A DNA stretch of 64,000 nt. Source: Flavobacterium sp. Sd200 (lineage in GTDB: Bacteria > Bacteroidota > Bacteroidia > Flavobacteriales > Flavobacteriaceae). The notes under the pieces are model-generated. The model was given only the letters and a program-made list of their open reading frames with translations. It was not told the DNA's origin and ran no database searches. The stretch spans positions 372,001-436,000 of the forward strand of contig NZ_WUMN01000003.1 of the NCBI RefSeq assembly GCF_009826935.1. Direction: 5' to 3'. The translations under genes were made by a program, and so were the position numbers. Shown in pieces: positions 25,745-34,437 of this stretch; position 1 is the first letter of the stretch, and the number at the start of each line of letters is the position of its first letter.

Positions 25745-27066
25745 TAAAGTCTGAAGTTTACAGCAAGTGTAACTCTGTTCGCTGTTTGTATCAAATCTGG
25801 CCTCCAGCCGTCAGTAGGAGTGTCTACCCATCCGTCAGGGCTTGTAGTACCGCCACGTCCGGCAAAATAGGGTATGTTGCTGTGTCTGTAGCCATATTCT
25901 AACCTAAAGGTCATAAAGTCGTTTGGCATTACGTCAAATGTAGCCGTAGCCTGGAACATTTTCAGGTCTTTGCCTTCAGCTAAAGCATCATTGAAAGCAT
26001 TATTTGCCACAGGCGATGGCGAAAAAGCAAGGTATGCCCCCGGATTGGTTATAAAATCGCCACGCAGTGTTAAGGCAAGCTTGTTTTTGTTAAACCATAT
26101 ACGGTTAGCCAGCGATGAGCCAAACATGTAATTATCAGACGCCTCTAAACCGCCACCCGACTGAAAGCCGTAGTGTGTGTTAAGGCTGAATGCTGCCTGA
26201 GATATGCCTTTACTTTCTTTGTTTTTAAAGTAACGTCCCACAATACTGTTGTCATGATGATAGCGTCTTGCATCTTTATTGTTTCGGGTATCCTGTCCGT
26301 TAAAATAAAAGTTGGCTACAAGCTGTAAGTTTTCGTTTGGGCGGTAATAGCTCGAAGAGCCGAGCCCAAGCCCCTGGTTCCAGCCGTTGTAAGTTTGCCA
26401 CCCGTTCATAATCCATAGCTCCTGCTTGAATTTTGCCGACGGGAAGAACTGCGCCCTTGCTCCCTGAAAGTAAAACGGTGTAAAATCGCATACAAGGCTG
26501 CGCTGATAGTTCCAGTTTTCGTTTAAAACGTAGCTTTCAAGGCCAATGTAGCTCATAAAAATACCCATCTCTACATTCAGGCCATGCATAACATCAAAGT
26601 GGTAACCTGCTGCAGCCTCTCTTATGTACTTAAGGTTGTTAAGGCTGCTGTTCCTGCCGTGGTTTAAAGTGCCGTCAAGATCCTGAACTATAGAGGCCAT
26701 TTGGCCATATTGCAGCCACAGCCTGCCTATAATATTCTTGTAGTTACTCTCTATACCAATGCTTGCCATATTTATGGTAAACTCATTACTGCGCCCTATG
26801 GCAGATGATATGGTGTTTGTATTGTCTATAGGCCTTTTAAAATCATAGTTGTAGTAGGCATCTACATAGGCAACGCCTGTAATTATGGTTTGCCCTTCTT
26901 TATCTTTTAACTGAAGCGGAAAATCCGTCTGGCGGTTTTGCCCGTTTATCCAGCTAAGGTCCATTCCTTCAAATGGTGCTTTTTTTTGAGTTATAGAATC
27001 ATTTTGTGCATACACGCCTGCAAGGGTACTTAAACATAGAGCAAGCGTACTTACGGTTTTTTTCAT
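25744..27066 (-). CDS. Outer-membrane beta-barrel porin in the kdp operon
   Basis: A 440-aa protein with a signal peptide (cleavage after VYAQ) and repeated amphipathic beta strands ending in Phe/Leu (last residues VTLAVNFRL), a typical barrel C terminus. It matches the DUF1597-type porin-like proteins that sit beside kdp genes in Bacteroidetes. It is coupled to kdpD at one end and separated from kdpC by a palindromic repeat at the other. A role in K+ passage across the outer membrane is inference from context. Confidence 0.85.
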   Translation of the reverse strand: MKKTVSTLALCLSTLAGVYAQNDSITQKKAPFEGMDLSWINGQNRQTDFPLQLKDKEGQTIITGVAYVDAYYNYDFKRPIDNTNTISSAIGRSNEFTINMASIGIESNYKNIIGRLWLQYGQMASIVQDLDGTLNHGRNSSLNNLKYIREAAAGYHFDVMHGLNVEMGIFMSYIGLESYVLNENWNYQRSLVCDFTPFYFQGARAQFFPSAKFKQELWIMNGWQTYNGWNQGLGLGSSSYYRPNENLQLVANFYFNGQDTRNNKDARRYHHDNSIVGRYFKNKESKGISQAAFSLNTHYGFQSGGGLEASDNYMFGSSLANRIWFNKNKLALTLRGDFITNPGAYLAFSPSPVANNAFNDALAEGKDLKMFQATATFDVMPNDFMTFRLEYGYRHSNIPYFAGRGGTTSPDGWVDTPTDGWRPDLIQTANRVTLAVNFRL

Positions 27067-27191
27067 TGTGAGAAATATTAATTTAATTGTTTAGTGAGTT
27101 TTAAGTGAATTGAAATAATCAGTCTTGGTGAGAATATTCTAAAACTTCACACCGTATTATTTGCTTTTGAATATCAATTAGTTAATCTAGT

Positions 27192-27337
27192 TTGTCTCGC
27201 AAAGGCGCAGAGGCGCAAAGATGTATGCTGATCAGCACCTCTCGGAGGCGACTGTAAGTCGCAAATCTTTGCGACTTACAGTCGCTTGGAAATACAATTC
27301 ATTTCCTGCTTTGCGTCTCTGCGCCTTTGCGAGACAA
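27192..27337. repeat. Nested palindromic intergenic repeat inside the kdp operon
   Basis: The outer arms (27192-27220 and 27309-27337) are near-perfect reverse complements built from TCTCGCAAAGGCGCAGAGGC. An inner pair, GCGACTGTAAGTCGCAAA and its reverse complement (27248-27285), forms a second hairpin. The same style of repeat is widespread between Bacteroidota genes. It splits kdpC from the porin gene and could terminate or process the transcript. Confidence 0.9.
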
Positions 27338-27361
27338 TAAAAAACAGTAAATCAGATTTAC

Positions 27362-27919
27362 TTATAGCTTATCAAGGGCAAGGTTAAGCTTCAGGACATT
27401 GATCTTTGTAGTTCCCAAAGTTCCTAAAAGCGGTTCTTCGGTATTTTCTTCAATAAGCTTTAAAAGTTGTTGTTCATTAAGCTTGCGTGCAGCAGCCACA
27501 CGTTTTACCTGAACTTTTGCGCCTTCTATAGAAATATTAGGGTCTAATCCGCTACCACTTGCGGTAACAAGGTCGCTCGGGATTTCGCTGGCTTTAATGC
27601 CGGGGTTTTGTAAAAGGAATGTGTCTATCCTGTGTTGTACAAGTTCAAGGTACTCAGGGTTAGAAGGGCCTTTGTTACTGCCTCCTGATCCGGCTGCGTT
27701 ATAATCTACAGCGCTGGGGCGGGGCCAAAAATATTCCGGCTTTGTAAAGCCCTGTGCAACGTTTATATGGTATTTTTTACCATCCTGTTCTACCACCACA
27801 CCTTTGCCTTGGTTAGGTGCAAGCTGTGCTATACCCAAAATAGCCATGGTATAGATGCCTGAAAAGAAGACCGCGCAAAATAGCGTAAGCCTGATGGCGG
27901 GCATTATATTCTGTTTCAT
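27362..27919 (-). CDS. kdpC: K+-transporting ATPase subunit KdpC
   Basis: A 185-aa protein with one N-terminal membrane helix (about 8-30), then the conserved YFWPRPSAVDYNAAGSGGSN block and SGLDPNISIEGAKVQ, which define KdpC. It stabilises and activates the KdpFABC complex. A 221-base gap containing another repeat separates it from kdpB, which is long for this operon. Confidence 0.97.
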   Translation of the reverse strand: MKQNIMPAIRLTLFCAVFFSGIYTMAILGIAQLAPNQGKGVVVEQDGKKYHINVAQGFTKPEYFWPRPSAVDYNAAGSGGSNKGPSNPEYLELVQHRIDTFLLQNPGIKASEIPSDLVTASGSGLDPNISIEGAKVQVKRVAAARKLNEQQLLKLIEENTEEPLLGTLGTTKINVLKLNLALDKL

Positions 27920-27948
27920 TTTAAATTATTTTTATGAGTTCATTCAGT

Positions 27949-28075
27949 TTTTCCATTTCGGGCGAAACGCAGTGGAGTCGAGAAATCTGATATTCTTAGC
28001 AGCATGTAAATCGCCTAAAGAGATTAGAGATTCCTCCATTCCGCTGCGCTCCAGTCGGAATGGAAAAATTTTAAA
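27949..28075. repeat. Diverged palindromic intergenic repeat between kdpB and kdpC
   Basis: TTTTTCCATTTCG near 27,950 is mirrored by CCATTCCGCTGCGCTCC and GGAATGGAAAAATTT near 28,035-28,070. The GGAATGGA/TCCATTCC arms and the CTGGAGCGCAGCGGAATG core look like a dispersed Bacteroidota element. The left arm is partly decayed. Confidence 0.6.
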
Positions 28076-28140
28076 CTGTTCTTATTACTACTGATTCTTT
28101 TTGACTTTAAGACATTATGACTTTCGACTTTAAGACTTAT

Positions 28141-30180
28141 TTAAAAGAATACACTTACCAGCATATCAATTACCTTAATGCCAATAAACGGAACTATTAC
28201 ACCGCCAAGCCCGTAAATAAAAAGGTTGCGCCTTAACAGTGCCGATGCGCCTATGGGTTTATAGGCCACACCCTTTAGTGCAAGCGGAATAAGGAATGGT
28301 ATAACAATGGCGTTAAATATTACTGCCGAAAGTATGGCGCTCTCAGGGCTGTGCAGTTGCATAATGTTAAGCCCTTGTAAGGCTGGTATTGCCGTTATAA
28401 ACAACGCAGGGATAATGGCAAAATATTTAGCCACGTCGTTAGCAATACTAAAGGTGGTTAGTGTACCGCGTGTCATTAGCAACTGCTTGCCAATTTCTAC
28501 AATTTCAATAAGTTTGGTAGGGTCGTTGTCAAGGTCAACCATATTACCGGCTTCTTTTGCGGCCTGCGTACCACTGTTCATAGCCACGCCCACATCGGCC
28601 TGGGCAAGGGCGGGGGCATCATTGGTACCGTCACCCATCATTGCAACGAGTTTACCCTGCTGCTGCTCGGCCTTTATGTAATTCATTTTATCTTCAGGTT
28701 TGGCTTCGGCAATAAAGTCATCCACCCCGGCTTTTTCTGCAATAAACTTAGCGGTCAGAGGGTTGTCGCCCGTAACCATTACGGTTTTAACCCCCATTTT
28801 GCGCAGGCGTTCAAAACGCTCGGCTATTCCGGTTTTAATAATATCCTGAAGCTCTACAACACCAAGCACTTTTTCGTTTTTGCTAACCACAAGCGGTGTT
28901 CCTCCATTGCCCGAAACTTCTTTCACCTTTTCGGCAACCGCTTCAGGAAATACATTACCTGCTTTTTCCACAAGGTTTTTAATGGCATCATAAGCCCCTT
29001 TTCGAATGCGCACATCGGCAAAGTCGATACCTGAACTGCGTGTTTCGGCAGTGAACTTAATAAAACGCGGACTTGGAATATCAAAGCTTTTAGGGTCTTT
29101 ACCTGCCAATTCAATTATCGATTTACCTTCGGGAGTTTCATCGGCAATAGAGCTAAGCACGGCGGCCTGAATAAAATCATTGCCCTCTATACCCGGCGCA
29201 AGGTGAAAATGTGTTGCCTTACGGTTACCTATGGTTATGGTACCTGTTTTATCCAGCAGCAGTACATCTATATCTCCGGCAGTTTCTACTGCCTTACCTG
29301 ATTTGGTTATTACGTTGGCACGCAAGGCCCTGTCCATTCCCGCTATACCAATGGCCGATAGCAAACCCCCAATGGTTGTAGGTATTAAACACACAAACAG
29401 CGATATGAACGATGCTATGGTAATACTGATGTTAGCATATTCGGCAAACGGTTGTAATGCCGTACATACAATAATAAATACCAGTGTAAAACCTGCAAGC
29501 AATATGGTAAGCGCAATTTCGTTAGGCGTTTTCTGGCGGCTTGCACCTTCTACAAGGGCAATCATTTTATCAAGGAAGCTTTCGCCTGCATTGGTACTTA
29601 CCTGTACTTTAATTTTATCTGAAAGTACTTTTGTACCACCGGTTACCGAGCTTTTATCGCCACCTGCTTCGCGAATTACGGGGGCACTCTCTCCGGTAAT
29701 GGCACTTTCGTCTATAGTGGCAAGGCCTTCAATAATCTCACCATCGGTAGGGATAATGTCGCCCGGTTCACAAATAAAGATGTCGCCTTTTTTAAGGGTT
29801 GATGACGGTACTATCTGTATCTCGTCTTTATAAATTTCGCCAACAAGCTCTATCTTTTTAGCCGGGGTTTCTTCGCGGGTTTTGCGCAGGCTGTCGGCCT
29901 GCGCCTTGCCGCGTGCTTCTGCAATAGCTTCTGCAAAATTGGCAAACAGCAGTGTGAATAACAGGATGAGAAAAATTGTGAAGTTATATGCAAAGCTGCC
30001 CTGGCTGGTTTCGCCCATAAGTATCCAGATGCATACGCAGGCCATAATGGCGGTGCCTATCTCTACGGTAAACATTACCGGATTTTTTATGAGCGATGAA
30101 GGGTTAAGCTTTACAAAAGATTGTTTTAATGCCTGTTTTACAAGGTCTGCCTGAAACAGGGATGCATTTTGACTTTTCAT
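28141..30180 (-). CDS. kdpB: K+-transporting ATPase subunit KdpB
   Basis: A 679-aa P-type ATPase of normal length. The phosphorylation motif DKTGT ([13 protein letters not shown]) is near residue 308, the A-domain ESAPV motif near 160 (TGESAPVI), followed by [10 protein letters not shown] and [10 protein letters not shown]. Membrane helices are at about 35-80, 220-270 and in the last 110 residues. It hydrolyses ATP to drive K+ import through KdpA. It follows kdpA by 12 bases. Confidence 0.98.
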   Translation of the reverse strand: MKSQNASLFQADLVKQALKQSFVKLNPSSLIKNPVMFTVEIGTAIMACVCIWILMGETSQGSFAYNFTIFLILLFTLLFANFAEAIAEARGKAQADSLRKTREETPAKKIELVGEIYKDEIQIVPSSTLKKGDIFICEPGDIIPTDGEIIEGLATIDESAITGESAPVIREAGGDKSSVTGGTKVLSDKIKVQVSTNAGESFLDKMIALVEGASRQKTPNEIALTILLAGFTLVFIIVCTALQPFAEYANISITIASFISLFVCLIPTTIGGLLSAIGIAGMDRALRANVITKSGKAVETAGDIDVLLLDKTGTITIGNRKATHFHLAPGIEGNDFIQAAVLSSIADETPEGKSIIELAGKDPKSFDIPSPRFIKFTAETRSSGIDFADVRIRKGAYDAIKNLVEKAGNVFPEAVAEKVKEVSGNGGTPLVVSKNEKVLGVVELQDIIKTGIAERFERLRKMGVKTVMVTGDNPLTAKFIAEKAGVDDFIAEAKPEDKMNYIKAEQQQGKLVAMMGDGTNDAPALAQADVGVAMNSGTQAAKEAGNMVDLDNDPTKLIEIVEIGKQLLMTRGTLTTFSIANDVAKYFAIIPALFITAIPALQGLNIMQLHSPESAILSAVIFNAIVIPFLIPLALKGVAYKPIGASALLRRNLFIYGLGGVIVPFIGIKVIDMLVSVFF

Positions 30181-30192
30181 TTATTTAAGATG

Positions 30193-31893
30193 TTATTGTA
30201 ATGAAAAATATTCGGCGATTGGCCCAAGCGTCAGGGCTGGGAAGAACGACAGTGCAGCAACTATAAATATTACCGCAAAAATCATAAACCCAAATGTCGA
30301 AGTATCGGTTTTTAGTGTACCCGAGCTTTCCGGTACATATTTTTTACCGGCAAGTATTCCTGCAATGGCTACAGGGCCAATAATAGGCAGGTAGCGTGCC
30401 AGGAGCATTACAACTCCTGTGGCAAGATTCCAAAAAGGGGTATTGTCGCCTAAGCCCTCAAAACCGCTACCGTTATTGGCGCTTGATGAGGTAAATTCAT
30501 ACAGCATTTCGCTAAAACCATGGTAGCCGGGGTTGGCCAGCCAACTGGCATAAGCTTCGGGGTTGCCTGCATACAGGTGTGATGCCAATGCCGTTCCTGC
30601 TAATATTAAAAATGGGTGAAGCAATGCTATTGCCATAGCTATCTTCATTTCTTTTGCCTCGATTTTTTTACCTAAAAACTCCGGTGTACGTCCCACCATT
30701 AGCCCGCTAATGAATACTGCCAGGATAATAAAGATGTAAAAGTTAAGGAAACCAACGCCCACACCGCCATAAAAGCAGTTCACCATCATGCCCAGCAGGG
30801 TTGTCATACCACTTAGGGGTGTAAAGCTGTCGTGCATGGCGTTAACCGATCCGTTACTGGTACAGGTGGTATAAATACCCCAATTTGCTGATGCCGCCGA
30901 TCCAAAACGCACCTCTTTACCCTCCATGCTGCCCATGGTTTGGGCAATGCCCATTTTATCTATAGCAGGGTTACCACCCATTTCGGCAATTATGGTGGGA
31001 ATAAGCAGTATAAGGAAACCTGCTGTCATTACCCCATAAATGGTCCAGGCCAGTTTTTTTCTCCTCAATACATAACCCATGGCAAACACCATTGCAATAG
31101 GTATCAGTATTATGCTTACTGTTTCTACAATATTAGTAAGGTAGTTAGGGTTTTCCATGGGGTTGGCACTGTTTGGCCCATAAAAACCACCACCATTTGT
31201 ACCCAACTGTTTTATAGCAACAAAAGCAGCTACAGGGCCACGGCTAACCTGCTGCTCTTTACCTTCAAGGGTTGTAATGGTGTCTTTGCCCTCAAACGTC
31301 ATTGGTGTGCCGTTAAATACCAGTATAACAGCCACTATAACCGACAGCGGAAGCAAAATCCTTGTGCATGAGCGCACAAAATAGCTGTAAAAGTTACCAA
31401 AGTTTGTTGCCGTTTTCTCTTTCATGGCATTAAACACCATGGCACAAATGGCTATGCCACAGCCTGCACTTATAAATTGCCACAACATCAGGGTGAGCTG
31501 ACCCAAGTATGAAAGACCAGTCTCACCACTGTAATGCTGCAGGTTGGTGTTGGTTATAAAGCTTACAGTTGTGTTAAAGGCAAGGTCTCCGCTCATAGAC
31601 GGATTTCCGTCAGGGTTTAGCGGTAGCCACTCCATATTCGTAAGCACCAGCATAGAGATAATGAACCAGAAAAGGTTAATGGTAAGCAGCGCTCCAAGAT
31701 GCTGTTTCCATGTCATTTCCTTATTCGGGTTAATGCCGCCTATTTTAAAAAAGAGTTTGTCGAGTGGGTTAAACACCTTGTCGATCCGGGTGTTTTCATA
31801 CTTAAATATTTTGCTTATGTATCGGCCAAGGGGTATCGCTAAAAGCAGTACCAGACCATACATTACAATTATGCCTAAAATTTCGCTGTTCAT
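30193..31893 (-). CDS. kdpA: K+-transporting ATPase subunit KdpA
   Basis: A 566-aa polytopic protein with the four selectivity-filter-type segments of the superfamily of K+ transporters (such as FITNTNLQHYSG, GTNGGGFYG and STSNGSVNAM-like variants). Length and about ten membrane helices are as in the family. It binds and channels K+ for KdpB. It starts 3 bases after the kdpF stop. Confidence 0.98.
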   Translation of the reverse strand: MNSEILGIIVMYGLVLLLAIPLGRYISKIFKYENTRIDKVFNPLDKLFFKIGGINPNKEMTWKQHLGALLTINLFWFIISMLVLTNMEWLPLNPDGNPSMSGDLAFNTTVSFITNTNLQHYSGETGLSYLGQLTLMLWQFISAGCGIAICAMVFNAMKEKTATNFGNFYSYFVRSCTRILLPLSVIVAVILVFNGTPMTFEGKDTITTLEGKEQQVSRGPVAAFVAIKQLGTNGGGFYGPNSANPMENPNYLTNIVETVSIILIPIAMVFAMGYVLRRKKLAWTIYGVMTAGFLILLIPTIIAEMGGNPAIDKMGIAQTMGSMEGKEVRFGSAASANWGIYTTCTSNGSVNAMHDSFTPLSGMTTLLGMMVNCFYGGVGVGFLNFYIFIILAVFISGLMVGRTPEFLGKKIEAKEMKIAMAIALLHPFLILAGTALASHLYAGNPEAYASWLANPGYHGFSEMLYEFTSSSANNGSGFEGLGDNTPFWNLATGVVMLLARYLPIIGPVAIAGILAGKKYVPESSGTLKTDTSTFGFMIFAVIFIVAALSFFPALTLGPIAEYFSLQ

Positions 31894-31896
31894 TGA

Positions 31897-31974
31897 TTAG
31901 AATTTTTCCGGTTTTATAAGTACGTAGCACATGTATGCAAATACTATAAGGGCTACAATAAATAGTGCTGTCAT
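31897..31974 (-). CDS. kdpF: K+-transporting ATPase small subunit KdpF
   Basis: A 25-aa ORF: a single hydrophobic helix (FIVALIVFAYMCYVLI) followed by KPEKF, the conserved tail of KdpF. It lies directly upstream of kdpA in the same frame order as in other kdpFABC operons. KdpF stabilises the complex in the membrane. It was found by reading the minus strand between kdpA and the next gene. Confidence 0.93.
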   Translation of the reverse strand: MTALFIVALIVFAYMCYVLIKPEKF

Positions 31975-32009
31975 TATTTTTAGATTGAAAGATTTGAAAA
32001 TTGAAAGAT

Positions 32010-32291
32010 TTAAACACCTGAGGCATTTACCTGTGCTACATATTCTTTTTTAAGCGTTGGCGGAAACAGTTTAGATACTGTACAATTGTGCAGTTCCATA
32101 AAGGTTGAAACCGAGTTTACATAAATGTTGCCTATGGCATTTCTGGTTTCGTTACTGCCTGTGGTAAAAAGCAGTTCGGCAACATCGAGGCATTTTTTTG
32201 CCCTCAGTATATGACCGCTTTTTATACATCTTTTGGTAATCTCTGCAAACTGTGTAGCCTGCGTGGCGGCAGTTTTAAAATGTTTTCTCAT
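32010..32291 (-). CDS. Small protein heading the kdp operon
   Basis: A 93-aa soluble helical protein (TEITKRCIKSGHILRAKKCL-like centre, then a segment with NAIGNIYVNSVSTFMELH). There is no signal or membrane helix. It is the first gene of the leftward kdp operon, 35 bases upstream of kdpF and directly after a candidate sigma-54 promoter. I do not recognise a named family with confidence. The context suggests a K+-linked accessory or regulatory protein. Confidence 0.8.
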   Translation of the reverse strand: MRKHFKTAATQATQFAEITKRCIKSGHILRAKKCLDVAELLFTTGSNETRNAIGNIYVNSVSTFMELHNCTVSKLFPPTLKKEYVAQVNASGV

Positions 32292-32323
32292 TTTGAAAAA
32301 ATTTTGTGGTTTGACCTACTATA

Positions 32324-32339
32324 GCCAAACCCTGTGCCT
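32324..32339 (-). promoter_or_regulatory. Candidate sigma-54 (-24/-12) promoter of the kdp operon
   Basis: On the minus strand the sequence AGGCACAGGGTTTGGC fits the TGGCAC-N5-TTGC consensus, with two or three mismatches and correct spacing. It lies about 33 bases upstream of the operon's first ATG. The neighbouring regulator is a sigma-54 activator, which raises the prior. It was judged by eye only. Confidence 0.5.
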
Positions 32340-32404
32340 GTATTTCTGTGCTATTTATATTGTTGTGTATAATAGCAAGTTAAGGGTGTGTGCCAATTTT
32401 TGGC

Positions 32405-32436
32405 AATAAAAAACCCTATCAGAATGATAGGGTTGG
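32405..32436 (-). terminator. Terminator of the sigma-54 activator gene
   Basis: On the minus strand AACCCTATCA / TGATAGGGTT arms are followed by TTTTTT. It lies about 155 bases past the regulator stop and upstream of the kdp promoter, separating the two units. Confidence 0.85.
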
Positions 32437-32485
32437 TATCTCAAAATGATAAATGGGTTCAGATTATATTGCAAATAATTGACAC

Positions 32486-32572
32486 CTATAAGGTCTTAAA
32501 GACCTTGCAGGATTTTAGAAGTGACAGAGAGATTGCTAACCTGCAAGGTTTTTCTAACCTTGTAGGTTTAAA
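32486..32572. repeat. AAGGT/ACCTT palindromic intergenic repeat
   Basis: Several inverted pairs built on CCTGCAAGGTTT and AAACCTTGTAGG occur here, including AAGGTCTTAAAGACCTT. A related palindrome occurs at 48,322-48,350, so this is a dispersed element in the genome. Confidence 0.7.
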
Positions 32573-32589
32573 TAAAGGGCAAACATGGT

Positions 32590-33942
32590 TCAATGTATAT
32601 TATACTCGTCTAATTTGCGGTATAGTGTAGCAATGCCAATGCTTAGCAGGCGTGCTGTTTCTGCTTTGTTGCCCCCGGTGTAGTTAAGCACTTTTTGTAT
32701 GTGTATTTTCTCTGCCGATGCCATAGAAAAAGCGGACAGTGTTTTCTCTCCCTGACCTGCCGATGCCATAGCATTAGCATACAAATCCTGTGGAAGGCTT
32801 TGCGGGGTAAGGATGTCTGAACTTTCGAGTATCACACTGCGCTCCAATACATTTTTAAGTTCGCGGATATTGCCCGGCCAGTTATGGAATTTTAAAATAT
32901 GCAGTGCCTCTTTAGATATGCCGTTTATTTTTTTATTGGTCTTGTTGCTGAATATCTTTAAGAAATATAATGAGAGCGGCTCTATATCTTTTGCCCTTTC
33001 GCGCAGTGGCGGTAAAGTAATGGTAAAAGTAGAAAGCCTGTAATAGAGGTCTTCTCTAAAGCGGCCTGCCTCGATTTCTTTTTTAAGGTCGCGGTTTGTG
33101 GCCGCAATAACCCGCACGTTTACCTTGGTAAGTTTGCTGTTGCCCACTTTTATAAATTCGCCACTCTCTAAAACACGGAGTAGTTTTGCCTGCAAATCAG
33201 TAGGCAGTTCGCCCAGTTCATCTAAAAAAATAGTGCCGTGGTCTGCCTCCTCAAAAAGTCCTTTTTTATCTTTAAGGGCGCCTGTAAAGGCACCTGCCAT
33301 ATGACCAAACATTTCGCTTTCCAACAGGTCGTGACTAAAGGCAGAGCAGTTTATGGCAACAAAGTTTTTATTTTTTCGGTTACTGTTTTGGTGTATGGCA
33401 TTGGCAAAAACCTCTTTACCTGTGCCGGTTTCTCCGTTTAAAAGTACAGTGGTGTCTGTTGGTGCAACCTTTTGGGCAAGGCTAACGGCATCGGCTATAC
33501 TTTTAGAGTTTCCTGTAATACCCTCAAACGAGTATTTTTGTTCCAGTTGCGCCTCAAGGGCATCAACGCGTTTTTCGAGGCTCCTTTTTTCTATAGCACG
33601 ATGAATAAGCGGTATGATCTTGTTGTTATCATCCCCTTTTGTAATATAATCAAAAGCCCCGTTTTTTATAGCCTGTACGCCATCGGGTATATTACCGTAA
33701 GCTGTTAGCAATATAACTTCTACATCGGGGTGCGCCTGTTTTATTTTCAGGGTAAGGTCTACACCGCTGCCGTCTGGCAGTTTAACATCGCACAGCACTA
33801 CATCAATGGCCTGCTGGTCCAATAGCTTTAAACCCGATTTGCAATCGGCTGCCTGATACAACTCAAAACCTTCCAGCTTTAAAATGCGGGCAAGCAATCC
33901 ACGTAGTTTTTCTTCGTCGTCAATAACAAGTATCTTATTCAA
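32590..33942 (-). CDS. Sigma-54-dependent response regulator (NtrC family)
   Basis: A 450-aa protein: receiver domain (1-120; acidic pair DDEE, phospho-Asp in VVLCDVKLPDGSG near residue 52), AAA+ sigma-54 interaction domain (about 140-370) with Walker A GETGTGKE, GAFTGA loop and Walker B FLDELG, and a Fis-type HTH at the C terminus (GGNKAETARLLSIGIATLYR). The GAFTGA loop is intact, so it should contact sigma-54. It probably replaces KdpE at this locus, paired with the histidine kinase at 22896-24614. Confidence 0.94.
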   Translation of the reverse strand: MNKILVIDDEEKLRGLLARILKLEGFELYQAADCKSGLKLLDQQAIDVVLCDVKLPDGSGVDLTLKIKQAHPDVEVILLTAYGNIPDGVQAIKNGAFDYITKGDDNNKIIPLIHRAIEKRSLEKRVDALEAQLEQKYSFEGITGNSKSIADAVSLAQKVAPTDTTVLLNGETGTGKEVFANAIHQNSNRKNKNFVAINCSAFSHDLLESEMFGHMAGAFTGALKDKKGLFEEADHGTIFLDELGELPTDLQAKLLRVLESGEFIKVGNSKLTKVNVRVIAATNRDLKKEIEAGRFREDLYYRLSTFTITLPPLRERAKDIEPLSLYFLKIFSNKTNKKINGISKEALHILKFHNWPGNIRELKNVLERSVILESSDILTPQSLPQDLYANAMASAGQGEKTLSAFSMASAEKIHIQKVLNYTGGNKAETARLLSIGIATLYRKLDEYNIH

Positions 33943-33978
33943 AATAGATTTGTTTTTGCAAATGTAAGGTATATAAAA

Positions 33979-34023
33979 TACTCGTTTAAACTTTTTCTTT
34001 ATTTTGAAAAGTTTAAACGAGTA
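33979..34023 (-). terminator. 17-bp perfect inverted repeat
   Basis: TACTCGTTTAAACTTTT and its reverse complement flank an 11-base loop. On the minus strand it follows the small gene at 34052-34210 and is trailed by TTTTATA, so a terminator is likely. It also lies about 40 bases upstream of the regulator start and could act as an operator. Confidence 0.7.
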
Positions 34024-34051
34024 CAGATAATAATTTTAATTATCTTGTAAA

Positions 34052-34210
34052 TCAGCAGCTAACGATTTTCATTACTGCGCCAAAAGCGACAACAAATGCA
34101 AAAGCTACAAATAGAAGTTGTATAGAGGTAATATTAGACCTTACTTTTGCTAATTTTCTTAATTGTGTAATTTTTGTTTTACATCGGGCGTCTGTTTCTG
34201 AAGTTTTCAT
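34052..34210 (-). CDS. Small single-helix membrane protein
   Basis: A 52-aa ORF with a basic N-terminal half (RCKTKITQLRKLAKVRS) and a membrane helix (SIQLLFVAFAFVVAFGAVMKIV). Followed by a hairpin terminator. No family recognised. Real expression is likely from the clean N-in basic to hydrophobic layout and the terminator, but codon evidence is thin. Confidence 0.5.
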   Translation of the reverse strand: MKTSETDARCKTKITQLRKLAKVRSNITSIQLLFVAFAFVVAFGAVMKIVSC

Positions 34211-34437
34211 TTGAATTGAGATTTTTTACTCATAACCATCAAACGACGTACCTCTATAGTTGTTTGTTTTTAACTGCTTGATTTTTAATGATATGCGTTC
34301 TTTTGTTTATTTAAAGCCTATCATTTTGATAATCTTACAGCATCATAATGATACATATTTGAGTTGTTGCTCGCCATGCTAACCGATATTACCGAATTTT
34401 CTTGCCCAAAATTTGGGATGTGATTATTTTTGCAACT

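Noticed and set aside
32370..32395. A second sigma-54-like site (TGGCACACACCC...TTGC)
   Set aside because: The spacing between the two elements is too long for a -24/-12 promoter.
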